Positions 44,349 through 58,012 of a stretch of DNA of 64,000 nucleotides are shown here, in pieces. The DNA is from an uncultured Paracoccaceae bacterium (GTDB lineage: Bacteria; Pseudomonadota; Alphaproteobacteria; Rhodobacterales; Rhodobacteraceae). Location of the stretch: positions 248,001 through 312,000 of the forward strand of contig CANLQO010000002.1 in the NCBI GenBank assembly GCA_947493335.1, in the 5' to 3' direction. The notes below the pieces were generated by a model that saw only the letters and a program-made list of their open reading frames with translations, searched no databases and was not told where the DNA came from. The position numbers and the translations under genes were made by a program. Each line of letters begins with the position of its first letter. Position 1 is the stretch's first letter.

Positions 44349-45467
44349 TCAATAGGCTGGCTCCAACCTTGGGCTCTGCGGCACCTCGTTTGTCTCCACC
44401 GGAATGGTCAGCAAGGACAGGAACGCCATCCCGGCTCTGGCCGACCCCGCCATGCGCTTGACCCAACCACCAAAGCCACCCTGTTTGCGCCCAAGCGCAA
44501 TCTGCACATTGGCCGCCTGCATCTTGTTCAGCTGCGGGATCCAGCGCGGATGATCGATGTCCAGCGTCATCGGAAACACCTGCTTGGAGATTTCGGACGT
44601 CTTGCGAAACACCTCCTGCCCATACCACGCCGGATCGACGCCCAGCGCCTTGTGGAATTCGGGCCTCTGATGGTCCCGTACCCACATGGTCGAATAAACC
44701 GCCGTCAAAAAGAACTTGATCCACAGCTTGTTCACCCGGCTTTCCGTCAACGCCGGGTCCGTCTTCATCAGCAGGGCAAAGGCCTCTCCATGCGAAAACT
44801 CATCATTGCACCACTCGCGGAACCACTTGAAAATCGGATGGAACCGATGCTCGGGGTTGGCCTCCAGATGCCGGTAGATGGTGATATACCGCGCATAGCC
44901 GATCTTCTCGGACAGATAGGTGGCGTAATAGATGAACTTGGGCCGGAAATAGGTGTATTTCTTCGCCTGCGTCAGGAACCCCAGGTTCACCGCAATCCCC
45001 GCCTCGCGCAGCGCATCGTTGATGAATCCCGCGTGCCGCGCCTCGTCCCGTGCCATCAGCTGAAACAGCGTGGTAATGTCGTCATTCGACCCGCGCCGCT
45101 TCATTTCTTTATACAAGACACAGCCCGAAAACTCCGCCGTGCAGCTTGAGATCAGGAAATCAATGAACTCGGCCTTCAGCGCAGGCTCCATCCCGTCCCA
45201 ATCGACAGTGTCCCAGTCTTCGTTTTTCTTGAAATGCCCGCGGTTCGGGTCCGCCTTCATCGCTGCAATCAGCTTGTCCCACTCTGCCCGCACCGGTGTG
45301 ACGTCGATCGCGTCCATCTCGTCAAAATCGGTGGTGTAGAACCGCGGGGTCAGCAGCGTGTTCGACATTGCCACCTTTGTCGCCTCTTCGTTGGTCAGCG
45401 GCGGCAGCGCCTCTTGCGCGGCGATGGCTTCTTCGGCGGTGGTCGCCTCGGATGAATGCATGTTCAT
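44349..45467 (-). CDS. acsF: Mg-protoporphyrin IX monomethyl ester oxidative cyclase
   Basis: 372 residues. Di-iron carboxylate protein with two-helix iron ligands in SSCTAEFSGCVLYKEMKRR and MARDEARHAGFIND (ExxH), and a second pair in WFREWCNDEFSHGEAFALLM. It forms the fifth ring of bacteriochlorophyll using oxygen, so this organism makes pigment aerobically. No anaerobic bchE is in the window. It overlaps the 98-residue gene by ATGA. Confidence 0.96.
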   Translation of the reverse strand: MNMHSSEATTAEEAIAAQEALPPLTNEEATKVAMSNTLLTPRFYTTDFDEMDAIDVTPVRAEWDKLIAAMKADPNRGHFKKNEDWDTVDWDGMEPALKAEFIDFLISSCTAEFSGCVLYKEMKRRGSNDDITTLFQLMARDEARHAGFINDALREAGIAVNLGFLTQAKKYTYFRPKFIYYATYLSEKIGYARYITIYRHLEANPEHRFHPIFKWFREWCNDEFSHGEAFALLMKTDPALTESRVNKLWIKFFLTAVYSTMWVRDHQRPEFHKALGVDPAWYGQEVFRKTSEISKQVFPMTLDIDHPRWIPQLNKMQAANVQIALGRKQGGFGGWVKRMAGSARAGMAFLSLLTIPVETNEVPQSPRLEPAY

Positions 45468-45760
45468 GACATCACCTCTTCACTGAACGAAAATTCACAC
45501 AACTCCATGAATTCCAGATCACCCGTGGCACGCGTCCACATCTGCTCCAGCTTGCTGGCCCGTGTGATCACGGCGGTGCGCTGTTCCTCGACGATCTCGC
45601 CAAAGGCGGCCATGATCTCTGGCCCTTGTACCTGCACGGTATCACCGGGGTGGATCACCGCCCCATTGTCCAGCCGGACATGCGCCGACAGTTCTTCAAA
45701 CCTGTGCGAGATCGTCACCGTACAGGGTGCCGTCTCTTTACTCCGCGTAATCAGTCCCAT
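45464..45760 (-). CDS. Small conserved protein between puhC and acsF, unknown function
   Basis: 98 residues, soluble, no signal peptide. The N-terminal part is polar with VRLDNGAVIHPGDTVQVQGPEI, a beta-rich segment; the C-terminus (about residues 60-98) is helical and acidic. I do not recognise a named family. The position between puhC and acsF equals that of the small puhD/orf55 of Rhodobacter capsulatus, but the length is different and I cannot align them. The tight ATGA overlap with acsF suggests a partner role in cyclase assembly or function. Confidence 0.7.
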   Translation of the reverse strand: MGLITRSKETAPCTVTISHRFEELSAHVRLDNGAVIHPGDTVQVQGPEIMAAFGEIVEEQRTAVITRASKLEQMWTRATGDLEFMELCEFSFSEEVMS

Positions 45761-45808
45761 GTGAGTTCCCTTTCACAAAGCAATAGGGCGGCTAACCCCA
45801 TCGCGGTT

Positions 45809-46264
45809 TCAGTCCAGCAGCCGGGCAAAGGCCGCCACGTTATCTTGCCCATATCCAATCAGTTCCACGGCCATATCCGTGGTGGGGTCCAGAATGGCGA
45901 TGTTGCCATTGGCGCGGCGCACGACCTGCACGGGTGCATCGCTTTCCACGTCATGCACCAGCCGCTCGCGGTCGATGACGCGCCCCATCACACCCAGAAA
46001 ACCCGCCTTAACCTCTGACGAGACCGCGATCTGATTACCATCAGCCATGACCCGATAGACGCCACTGCGGTCGCCCAGCAGCACGATATCGCGGCTCTGC
46101 ACGACCTCGGCCGCGACCAGCACACCGGTCTGCGGCACGCCGGTCAGCTTGGCGTAACTCACCAATCCAAGGCTGCAGATCATCAGCGCAAACATCGCCT
46201 GCACCAGAAACTTCGGCACCATCTCGCGGTCTCTGTGCCGCATCTGTTGTTCAAGCTGGCTCAT
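45809..46264 (-). CDS. puhC: Photosynthetic complex assembly protein PuhC
   Basis: 151 residues. One N-terminal membrane helix (about residues 16-38) and a periplasmic beta-rich domain with SRDIVLLGDRSGVYRVMADG. It matches PuhC in position and architecture (reaction-centre/LH1 assembly). It follows puhB by 5 bp and is part of the puhABC set. Confidence 0.9.
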   Translation of the reverse strand: MSQLEQQMRHRDREMVPKFLVQAMFALMICSLGLVSYAKLTGVPQTGVLVAAEVVQSRDIVLLGDRSGVYRVMADGNQIAVSSEVKAGFLGVMGRVIDRERLVHDVESDAPVQVVRRANGNIAILDPTTDMAVELIGYGQDNVAAFARLLD

Positions 46265-46269
46265 GTCCC

Positions 46270-46905
46270 CTACTCCGCTGCGACGGCGCCGTGACCGCCC
46301 TCATGTCGTGCCACCGCCGGCTGGCTGATCCGTGTCTCGGCGGCATCGGCAAAAATCTGCGCCACGCTTTGTGCATCCGCGATGCAGCGCAGCGCCGGCT
46401 GAGTCCGCGCCATGCGCCATGGCCGCGCGTGCGGCCAAGTCATCAGGAACGACAACCGCGTGTCGCCGATCAGCTCAAACGCCAGCGTTCCATGCCCGGA
46501 TTTGCGCAGATCAAGCGATGCGGTCCCGATCCAGCTATATGGCAGGTTCAGCGTCATGGTCAGTGCTGCGCCAATCCGCATCGCCACCCGCTTGTTGGTC
46601 AGCGTGTAGACCGCCGACCGCGCCTGAACATAGGCCAGCAGGTACAGGACCCCACAGGCCAAAAGCCCCGACACCACAAAGGGCACCGCATGCATCAGCG
46701 CGATCCCCAACGGGAACTCTGTGCTCGACACACCCACCCGCCACACCGACAGCAGCGCAAAGTAGCCCGCGACCCAGCGGATCTTGTAGGCCTCGCGCGC
46801 CAGCATCCACGCATCGGGAGAGCCCTGCCACAGAATATGCTCATCCTGCGGAAGCTCTTCCGGCAATCCCCGGATGGGCTCAAAGTTAAAGTCGTCGTGG
46901 CTCAT
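46270..46905 (-). CDS. puhB: Photosynthetic complex assembly protein PuhB
   Basis: 211 residues. Starts MSHDDFNFEPIRGLPEELPQDEHILWQGSPDAWMLAREAYKIRWVAGYF, the characteristic PuhB N-terminus (PH-domain-like DUF, with two or three membrane helices near residues 45-100), followed by the cytoplasmic RSAVYTLTNKRVAMRIGAAL. PuhB helps reaction-centre assembly in Rhodobacter. It follows puhA after 49 bp. Confidence 0.93.
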   Translation of the reverse strand: MSHDDFNFEPIRGLPEELPQDEHILWQGSPDAWMLAREAYKIRWVAGYFALLSVWRVGVSSTEFPLGIALMHAVPFVVSGLLACGVLYLLAYVQARSAVYTLTNKRVAMRIGAALTMTLNLPYSWIGTASLDLRKSGHGTLAFELIGDTRLSFLMTWPHARPWRMARTQPALRCIADAQSVAQIFADAAETRISQPAVARHEGGHGAVAAE

Positions 46906-46954
46906 GTCGCTCCCCTTTGGTGGTCAAGGGCGGCTGGCGAGGCCGCCCCCTTGG

Positions 46955-47722
46955 TCAGGCCTCGCCCTTGGCGTACATCGTGCCGCCCGCGTAATAGGCC
47001 ATGATCTTTTCTTCTTCGAGCAGGGTCACCTGCCCCGCGTCCTTGATCGTCGGCACCCCTTCCCAGTTGTGGGCATGCAGGCTGCGTACGGTCACACGAT
47101 CAGTACCGATCTTGGCCATGTTGATCGGGATCAACCGGGTCTTGCCGCTGCCTTCGGGGTTCAGATCGACGGTCAGGAACCGCACCAGCGCCTCTGGCAC
47201 ATCGACCCACATGTCGGTGCAGCGGCCAATGACCTCTCCGTCACCGCCCACAACGGCCAATCCGCGTGGATCGCGCCCGGCGCTGACGTGGAAATCATCC
47301 AACATCGACAGCGGCTTGATCTTGGCATGACCATGGGCGTCCAGTTCCGGCGCATCGCGGCGCGGCGCCCAACTTGCCGGTCCGACACCATCGGCCATCG
47401 GATCACCCGTCGGGACCCACGGCGACCCGGTCGCAGCCGCACTTGGGGCCAGCGCCAGATCGGTGCGCATTTTACTGGCCTCATAATCAAGGCTCGGCAC
47501 CGTCAACTCTCCGCGCCCGTCGCGCAGCTTAAAGGTCTTGGCCTTGGGCAACGGCAGCAAGCTTTCGTTCGCCGGCACGCCGTCCTCGTCATCGCGCAGG
47601 GGATAGCCCTCGCGCTGGTTCTCGGTCTGCAGGTAATAGACAAGCCCCGCAAAGAAGATCCAGAACATCCAGATCGCGGCGCTCGCCAGATCGAAGTCGC
47701 CAAAGAATGTGTTACCAACCAT
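46955..47722 (-). CDS. puhA: Photosynthetic reaction centre H subunit
   Basis: 255 residues, the usual H-subunit length. A single N-terminal membrane helix (FGDFDLASAAIWMFWIFFAGLVYYLQTENQREGYPL) followed by the cytoplasmic PRC-barrel domain with DPRGLAVVGGDGEVIGRCTDMWVDVPEALVRFL. It caps the L/M core on the cytoplasmic side and guides protons to QB. The L and M subunits (pufLM) are not in the window, so the puf operon must lie elsewhere. Confidence 0.96.
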   Translation of the reverse strand: MVGNTFFGDFDLASAAIWMFWIFFAGLVYYLQTENQREGYPLRDDEDGVPANESLLPLPKAKTFKLRDGRGELTVPSLDYEASKMRTDLALAPSAAATGSPWVPTGDPMADGVGPASWAPRRDAPELDAHGHAKIKPLSMLDDFHVSAGRDPRGLAVVGGDGEVIGRCTDMWVDVPEALVRFLTVDLNPEGSGKTRLIPINMAKIGTDRVTVRSLHAHNWEGVPTIKDAGQVTLLEEEKIMAYYAGGTMYAKGEA

Positions 47723-47740
47723 ATCGTGTCCTCTCGTTGG

Positions 47741-49171
47741 TCAGGTCGGAAAGTCTGCCAGCTGCAGCTTGGCAGAGGTTTCCGTAGTCATCGCCCGGAC
47801 CCTTACCAGGGGTCCCAGAACGATCAGGGTGATGAAAAGCAGGCCAATTTCGGTGTGGTAAACAACCGAATAGCCAGTAGCAGGCGTGGCGAGCGCCTCT
47901 CCCAAAGTGCCGTTCCCAGCGGCATGGTTCACAAGGTCACGCAAGGTGCCCCCGATAAAGATGGACAGCCCGGCACCGGTGGCTTGTGCAGCCCCCCATG
48001 CACCAAGGGCCAATCCCCGACCCGCAGCACCTGCGGTCGGCATCGTCATGGCGGCCGTCAGGGTCGCGACCCCGAACAGACCGCCGCCAAAGCCAATCAA
48101 CGTGGCTCCGACATAGAACAAGACGCTCGAATTCAGCGGTGCGGCAAAGATCACAGCGGCAAAGGCGGCGAGCCCCACCAGAATGCCGCGCGCGGCCATC
48201 CGGTATGGGTCCAGCCGCGCGGCGAGCCACCTTGCGGCCATCCAGAACCCGATCAGCGCGCCCCCGGCCCATGTGGCCGTCAGCAATGTGGTGGCGCTGA
48301 CACTCAGCCCCAAAATCTCACCGCCGTAAGGCTCGAGCAGCACATCCTGCATGTTGAAGGCCATGGTTCCGATGAACACCACCGCCAGCAACCGTCCGGC
48401 ATCACCGCCAGCGGCGTAATCGGCCCAGGCATCGCGGAACAGCGGCCTTGGTGCCTCACGTTCCGCCTTTGACATCGGCTTGACCCGTTCCTGCCGCCAC
48501 AGCGCCGTCAGGTTCAACAGCAGCGTCACCACCGCCGTCCCCTGCACCACCTGCACCAGACGCAGCGCGGAATAGTCGCGCAGCAGCGCCCCGATCACGA
48601 TGGCGCTCAACGCCATGCCAATCAGGAACATCACGTAAAGTAGCGCGACGACCTTGGGCCTTGTCTCTTCCGTAGCGCGGTCAGCCGCCAGCGCCAGCCC
48701 CGCCGTCTGGGTCATATGCATGCCCAGCCCGGTCAGCAGAAACGCCAGCCCCGCGCCAAGGTATCCGGCCCAATCGGCATCAATCGCGCGGTCGCCTGAC
48801 AGCACCAGCAAGGCCATCGGCATGATCGCCAGACCGCCGAACTGCCACATGGTCCCGAACCACAGATACGGAATGCGCTTCCATCCGATTGCGCTGCGAT
48901 AGGTGTCGGACTTGAACCCCAGCAGCGCGCGCAAGGGCGCGACGAGGACAGGTATCGCGATCATGCAGGCGACCAGCGTCGCCGCAATCCCCTGCTCGAC
49001 AATCATCACCCGGTTCAGCGTGCCCAACAGCATCACGCTCGCCATGCCAACCGAGACCTGAAACAGGCTCAACCGCAGCAACTGCCCCAACGGCAAGTCA
49101 TCGCTGACCGCATCGCTAAATGGCAGCAGGTTCAGGCTGACCTTCTTCAGGGCGTCGGCGCGAAACAGCAT
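47741..49171 (-). CDS. lhaA: Light-harvesting complex assembly protein LhaA (PucC family)
   Basis: 476 residues, twelve hydrophobic helices of the major-facilitator fold in the bacteriochlorophyll-delivery (PucC/LhaA) family. The start MLFRADALKKVSLNLLPFSDAVSDDLPLGQLLRLSLFQVSVGMASVMLLGTLNRVMIVE is typical. It supports LH1 assembly, probably by delivering or quality-controlling pigment. The start overlaps the bchM stop by 1 bp, and puhA follows 18 bp later. Confidence 0.93.
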   Translation of the reverse strand: MLFRADALKKVSLNLLPFSDAVSDDLPLGQLLRLSLFQVSVGMASVMLLGTLNRVMIVEQGIAATLVACMIAIPVLVAPLRALLGFKSDTYRSAIGWKRIPYLWFGTMWQFGGLAIMPMALLVLSGDRAIDADWAGYLGAGLAFLLTGLGMHMTQTAGLALAADRATEETRPKVVALLYVMFLIGMALSAIVIGALLRDYSALRLVQVVQGTAVVTLLLNLTALWRQERVKPMSKAEREAPRPLFRDAWADYAAGGDAGRLLAVVFIGTMAFNMQDVLLEPYGGEILGLSVSATTLLTATWAGGALIGFWMAARWLAARLDPYRMAARGILVGLAAFAAVIFAAPLNSSVLFYVGATLIGFGGGLFGVATLTAAMTMPTAGAAGRGLALGAWGAAQATGAGLSIFIGGTLRDLVNHAAGNGTLGEALATPATGYSVVYHTEIGLLFITLIVLGPLVRVRAMTTETSAKLQLADFPT

Positions 49172-49860
49172 CAGCGGCCCCCCTCAAACGTCAGGCAGGT
49201 TGAGATGTAGAAGCCCGACTTCACCCGCTCGATTTCGCGCAACCGGCCCTTCACACCCGCATCGCGAAGCGCATTTGCCACCCCTGCCGCGCGGTGTGGC
49301 ACCATCTGTGGCGACCGGTCCGCGCGTGGGAACAATTTGCCCGCCCGGAACATCGCCATCAGCAGCGGCGTGCGTGGTGGCAGGGTAAAGATCACCTTGC
49401 CATCGACCCGCCGCGCCATCTTGCCCATCAGCGCCGCAATGTCGGGGGCCGCGTAATAGATCAGCGAATCCATCGCCATGACGTGGTCAAAGGCACCATG
49501 GGTCGCCTCCAGCATATCGCCCGCGACAAAGTCGATGTTGCCGCGCAGATTGCGCGGGCAACGCTCTTCTGCGATGCCCACCAGCTTGGGTGAGATATCT
49601 ACCGCCACCACCTGCGCCCCACGCTGCGCCAGTTCCACCGCCATCGCCCCCGTGCCGCAACCGGCATCCAGCACCCGCGCCCCGCGCAGATCATCGGGCA
49701 GCTGCGCCAGCATCAAGGCCCGCATCCGGTCACGCCCCGCACGCACCGTCGCCCGCACACCGCTGACCGGCGCGTCCGATGTCAGACGCTCCCATGTCTT
49801 GGTCGCGGAACGGTCGAAATAGTCTTCGACCCGGTCGCGTGTGGTGGCGTAGTTGCTCAT
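49171..49860 (-). CDS. bchM: Mg-protoporphyrin IX methyltransferase
   Basis: 229 residues. Class I SAM-dependent methyltransferase with motif I RVLDAGCGTGAMAVELAQRGAQVVAVDIS (about residues 64-92). The N-terminal sequence DYFDRSATKTWERLTSDAPVSGVRATVRAGRDRMR is diagnostic of BchM. It methylates the ring C propionate, making the substrate of AcsF. It lies between bchL and lhaA; the gap to bchL has an 11-bp tandem repeat. Confidence 0.95.
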   Translation of the reverse strand: MSNYATTRDRVEDYFDRSATKTWERLTSDAPVSGVRATVRAGRDRMRALMLAQLPDDLRGARVLDAGCGTGAMAVELAQRGAQVVAVDISPKLVGIAEERCPRNLRGNIDFVAGDMLEATHGAFDHVMAMDSLIYYAAPDIAALMGKMARRVDGKVIFTLPPRTPLLMAMFRAGKLFPRADRSPQMVPHRAAGVANALRDAGVKGRLREIERVKSGFYISTCLTFEGGR

Positions 49861-49899
49861 TCAGTCTTTCTTTCGTTAACGCCCATTAGGACTTTCGTA

Positions 49900-49935
49900 T
49901 GCATGGGTTGTGCATCGGCTGTGTACGGGTTGTGC
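49900..49935. repeat. 11-bp tandem repeat between bchL and bchM
   Basis: Three consecutive 11-bp units: TGCATGGGTTG (49900-49910), TGCATCGGCTG (49911-49921) and TGTACGGGTTG (49922-49932), then a partial unit TGCC. The unit length equals about one DNA turn. It fills the 75-bp gap between bchL and bchM. Confidence 0.6.
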
Positions 49936-50880
<945 letters not shown>

Positions 50881-50896
50881 TCAGACATTGCGGGCA

Positions 50897-53800
50897 TCAT
50901 TCGGCTGCGACCCCCTCAACGTGATCTTCAAGGGCGTCCGCTGCATCCTGCAGCGCTGCCAAAGTTTCAGAATCCGGTGCCCAGTAGTCCCGATCAGACG
51001 CTTCCAGCAGCCGATTGGCCATCCGGGCGCTGGCCGTTGGGTTCAAACGCGCCAACCGGTCGCGCATCTCGTCGTCAAGCACAAAGGTTTCCGACAAGCG
51101 CTGATAGACCCAAGGCTCCACCTCGCCGGTCGTCGCCGACCACCCCACCGTGTTGGTGATATGCGCCTCGATCTGGCGAACCCCTTCGTGGCCGTGCTTC
51201 AACAGGCCCTCATAAAACTTCGGGTTCAGGCTACGTGACCGGGTCTCGAGCGCGACCTGATCCTGCAGCGTCCGCACCTTGGCTCCGCCGCGTGTCTGAT
51301 CGCCGATATAGACCGGCGCGGCCTTGCCCTTGGCACGTTTCACCGCGCGGGAAATGCCGCCCAGGGTGTCGAAATAATGGTCAACCGTGGTAACACCCAA
51401 CTCGACCGACTCGAGGTTCTGATAGGCTAAGTCCACGTCTTTCAACGCTTTTTGCAGCAACGCCGGGTTCTGCGCCGCCTTGCCATCGACCCCATAGGCA
51501 AAGCTTTTGCGCGCCTCGTAGGCATCGGCCAACTCGTCCTCATCCCCAAAGGCGGAACTGTCGATCAACTGGTTCACATTGGACCCATAGGCCCCTTCCG
51601 CATTGGAAAAGACGCGCAGCGCGGCACTTTCCAGATCGCAGCCCATCTCGGCGGCATAGGTCGTCGCATGGGCCTTGATAAAGTTCATCTCAACCGGTTC
51701 ATCTGCCGTCGCACATTTCAAAGCGGCCTCGGCCAACATCCGGGTTTGCAGCGGCAAGAGATCCCGGAAAATGCCCGAAAGGGTCATCACAACGTCGATC
51801 CGGGGCCGCCCCAGTTCTTCTAGCGGGATCAGTTCTGCCCCGGCAAGCCGCCCGAAATTGTCAAAACGCGGCGCACATCCCATCAGCGCCAGCGCCTGTC
51901 CAATCGGGCCGCCATCGCTTTTGATATTGTCCGAGCCCCACAGGACAATCGCCACGGTCCGCGGCAATTCAGCATGAGTCTCCAACAGCAATTCCGCCTG
52001 TTTTGCGCCCTCGGACAAGGCAAACGCCGTCGGCATCCGGAACGGATCAAAGGCATGCAGATTGCGGCCGGTCGGTAGAATTCCAGCGTTGCGAATAACA
52101 TCGCCGCCCGGCACGGGTGGCACGAACTGAGCATTCAGCGCGCGCATCAGGGCGGGCAGTTCATGGTCTTCTTTCAGTAGGTTAGCAACTTCAGGTGTTG
52201 CATCAGCCATTAGTTCAAGCATCTCTGCACGGGCTGGTTCAGACATGGGCTGCCCGACGATGTGCAGCCCGTCGGGGATCAAAGCGCCTTCGGTTTCCTG
52301 CACCGTAAGCCATAGCTTTTCGATGTTGGTTGCATCCAGATCAACGGCCGCCGCCTGATCACGGATCAACGCTTCCAAATCGCTGCGCGCGCCGTCGGCA
52401 TCTTCAACGGACCGCCACCGGGTCAAGCTGTCCTTGAGCTCTGCAAGGCCTTTATAAAGTCCCGCTTGCGCAAGCGGCGGCGTCAGATGCGTGACGGTCA
52501 CTGCACCCGAGCGGCGCTTGGCAAGGCTCGCCTCGCTCGGGTTGTTGGCCGCATATAGATAGATATTCGGCATCTCGCCGATCAACCGATCCGGCCAGTC
52601 CTTCGCCCCCAATCCCGCCTGCTTGCCCGGCATGAATTCCAACGCGCCATGCATCCCGAAATGCAGCACCGCATCAGTGGCATAGGTATTCCGAAGCCAT
52701 TGATAGAATTGCACAAAGGCGTGGGTGGGCGCGAAACCACGCTCGAACAGCAACCGCATCGGATCGCCCTCATACCCAAAGGCGGGCTGGACGCCGACAA
52801 AGACATTGCCAAAGTGTTGACCCAGCACAAAGACGCCACGCCCATCCGATTGCACACGGCCAGGGGCCGGGCCCCAAGCCGCCTCAACCTCTTCCAGATA
52901 GGTCGTGTCACGCACGATAGTTTCGGCATCCACATGGGCCGCGACGTTGGCCTCTTGCCCGTATTGCTGGGCGTTCCCCTTGAGGATCGCGTCGCGCAAA
53001 TCATCGACTGAGGCTGGCACCTCGACGTGATATCCGTCTGCCTTCATTTGGGTCAGGGTGTTGAAAAGGCTCTCAAAAACGCTGAGATAGGCCGCTGTGC
53101 CAACGGCCCCCGCATTGGGCGGAAAGCCAAACAGCACAACGGCGATCTTCTTTTCGGCATTCGCCTTGCGCCGCAGCGTGGCAAGACGCGCGACCTTTTC
53201 CGTCAGGCTTTCGATCCGTTCCGGGCAAGGGGCCATGGCCTTATGCGCCGCAACACTCCGGCACATGTGCTTGCAACCAGCGCAGCCGTTTTCACCATGA
53301 CGGCCCGCAAAGACCGTGGGATTCGTGGCGCCATCAATCTCGGGTAAGGCGACCAACATCGTCGTCTCAATCGGGCCAAGACCCTGCGCGCTCTCGGCCC
53401 ATTGGCCCAGCGTCTGAAATTCCAGCGGCTGAGCCGAGACATAAGGCACATCCAACCGCTTGAGCAGCTCAACCGCCGCCGCGCTATCATTGTAGGCAGG
53501 ACCGCCAACCAGCGAAAACCCGGTGAGCGAGACCATCGCATCAACCTGGCCCATAAAGTAATCTTCAACGGCAGGGCCACCATCAAGCCCACCGGCAAAG
53601 GCCGGGATGACGCGCAGACCACGCGCCTCAAAACTGCGGATCACCGCATCATAATGTGCGGTGTCACTGGCCAGAATGTAGCTGCGCAGCATCAGTATGC
53701 CGACCGTGCCATGGGTCGCGACGGAACCGGGCAAATCCTTGATATCCGTGGTGATATGGTGTCCGGGCAGGTCGGGATGATATAGTCCCACCTCGGGATA

Positions 53801-54422
53801 TTCGATCGGCAATGCGGCCGAGACACGTTCCCAATCGGGCCGGTCGGCATAGCGATCCAGCAGATAACGCAACATGCTTTCGATGTTGTCATCCGACCCG
53901 CCGAGCCAATATTGCATCGACAGGAACCACGCCCGCAGGTCCTGACTTTTGCCGGGGATCAGCTTGAGAAGCTTAGGCAAACGCCTCAGCGCCTTCATCT
54001 TTTTGGCCCCGGACTGACGATCCTGCTTGCCCGCGCCACGCAGTTTCTTCAGCAGCGCCATGGCCCCGCTGGCGGGTTTGGCCATGTCCAGATCACCCAT
54101 CCGCGTAGCCTTGACGATGGCATTGTCCGAGATCAGGCCCACCATCGCGTCGCAATCATCACGGCGGGCTTCCATCGCAGGCAGGATCGCAGCGACGTGT
54201 TCATCAAGAAATAGCAAGTTGGCGATGATGATATCAGCCTGCGCAATCGCGTCTTTCGCGGTCTGCAATGCCTCTGGGCATTCACCCCATTCAGCAGCGG
54301 CATGTACCGTGACCTCCAGCCCCGGAAATTGCGGCGTCAGCTTGGGCGCAACACGGGCGGCGGGTCCGGCGGAATGCTGGTCCAGCGTGACAATGACCAC
54401 GCGGTAAGGCTTATGCATCACC

Positions 54423-54433
<11 letters not shown>
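50897..54433 (-). CDS. bchH: Magnesium chelatase subunit H
   Basis: 1178 residues, the expected length for BchH. It has the porphyrin-binding CobN/Mg-chelatase architecture, with [21 protein letters not shown] at the start, [47 protein letters not shown] near residue 515, and [21 protein letters not shown] near residue 585. BchH holds protoporphyrin IX while BchI/D drive metal insertion. The ATG at 54433 (overlapping the bchB end by 11 bp, with AAAGG upstream) is chosen; an ATG at 54418 is the alternative. Confidence 0.96.
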
Positions 54434-57738
<3,305 letters not shown>

Positions 57739-57768
57739 GTCCACCCTTTCTGACAGCACTTAGTGTAA

Positions 57769-57798
57769 ATGTTAGGTGGCATTTCAACGATGTGTCAA
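57769..57798 (-). promoter_or_regulatory. bchF: Candidate bchF promoter
   Basis: Minus strand: TTGACA (57793-57798), 18-bp spacer, TAACAT (57769-57774), with the bchF ATG about 31 bp further on. The -35 hexamer lies inside PpsR site 57793-57810, so bound PpsR would block RNA polymerase. Confidence 0.6.
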
Positions 57799-57810
57799 CC
57801 TTGCGTTACA
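57793..57810. promoter_or_regulatory. PpsR/CrtJ binding site 1, bchF-ppaA intergenic
   Basis: TGTCAACCTTGCGTTACA matches TGT-N12-ACA. It covers the proposed bchF -35 hexamer. A weaker partner (TGT at 57764, then GCA in place of ACA at 57779) lies nearer to bchF. Confidence 0.83.
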
Positions 57811-57915
57811 CAAATGGATGCCAACCCAAACGGCTGCTCGCCTGCCGCCGGAACAGAGTTTTTGCCCGGATTTATTGGAATTCCCCGCGTTCTGCCAAAT
57901 CGAAGGCGGCAAGGC

Positions 57916-57933
57916 TGTCAATTTACTTTGACA
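57916..57933. promoter_or_regulatory. PpsR/CrtJ binding site 2, bchF-ppaA intergenic
   Basis: TGTCAATTTACTTTGACA is an exact TGT-N12-ACA site with the inner C and G. It overlaps the -35 hexamer TTGACA (57928-57933) of the proposed ppaA promoter and lies 123 bp from site 1, centre to centre. Confidence 0.87.
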
Positions 57934-57956
57934 TTCGTTCTGACAAGAAAGAGAAT
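57928..57956 (+). promoter_or_regulatory. ppaA: Candidate ppaA promoter
   Basis: TTGACA (57928-57933), 17-bp spacer, GAGAAT (57951-57956; four of six consensus bases). The -35 hexamer is perfect and sits in PpsR site 57916-57933. The start codon at 58013 has AAAGGA 8 bp upstream. This would make the ppaA-ppsR unit autoregulated. Confidence 0.65.
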
Positions 57957-58012
57957 GTCCGAAGCCGAGGTTTTCTTGCTTTTAAAGGCGAATCCGGCGA
58001 AAGGACGCGCGA

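Noticed and set aside
46874-48472. A 532-codon open frame on the plus strand
   Set aside because: It is antisense to puhA and lhaA, which match known families exactly. The translation is Gln/Arg/His-rich without domains.
57764-57781. An additional PpsR site close to bchF
   Set aside because: TGT-N12-GCA has one mismatch in the right triplet. It may be a weak partner but was not counted as a site.
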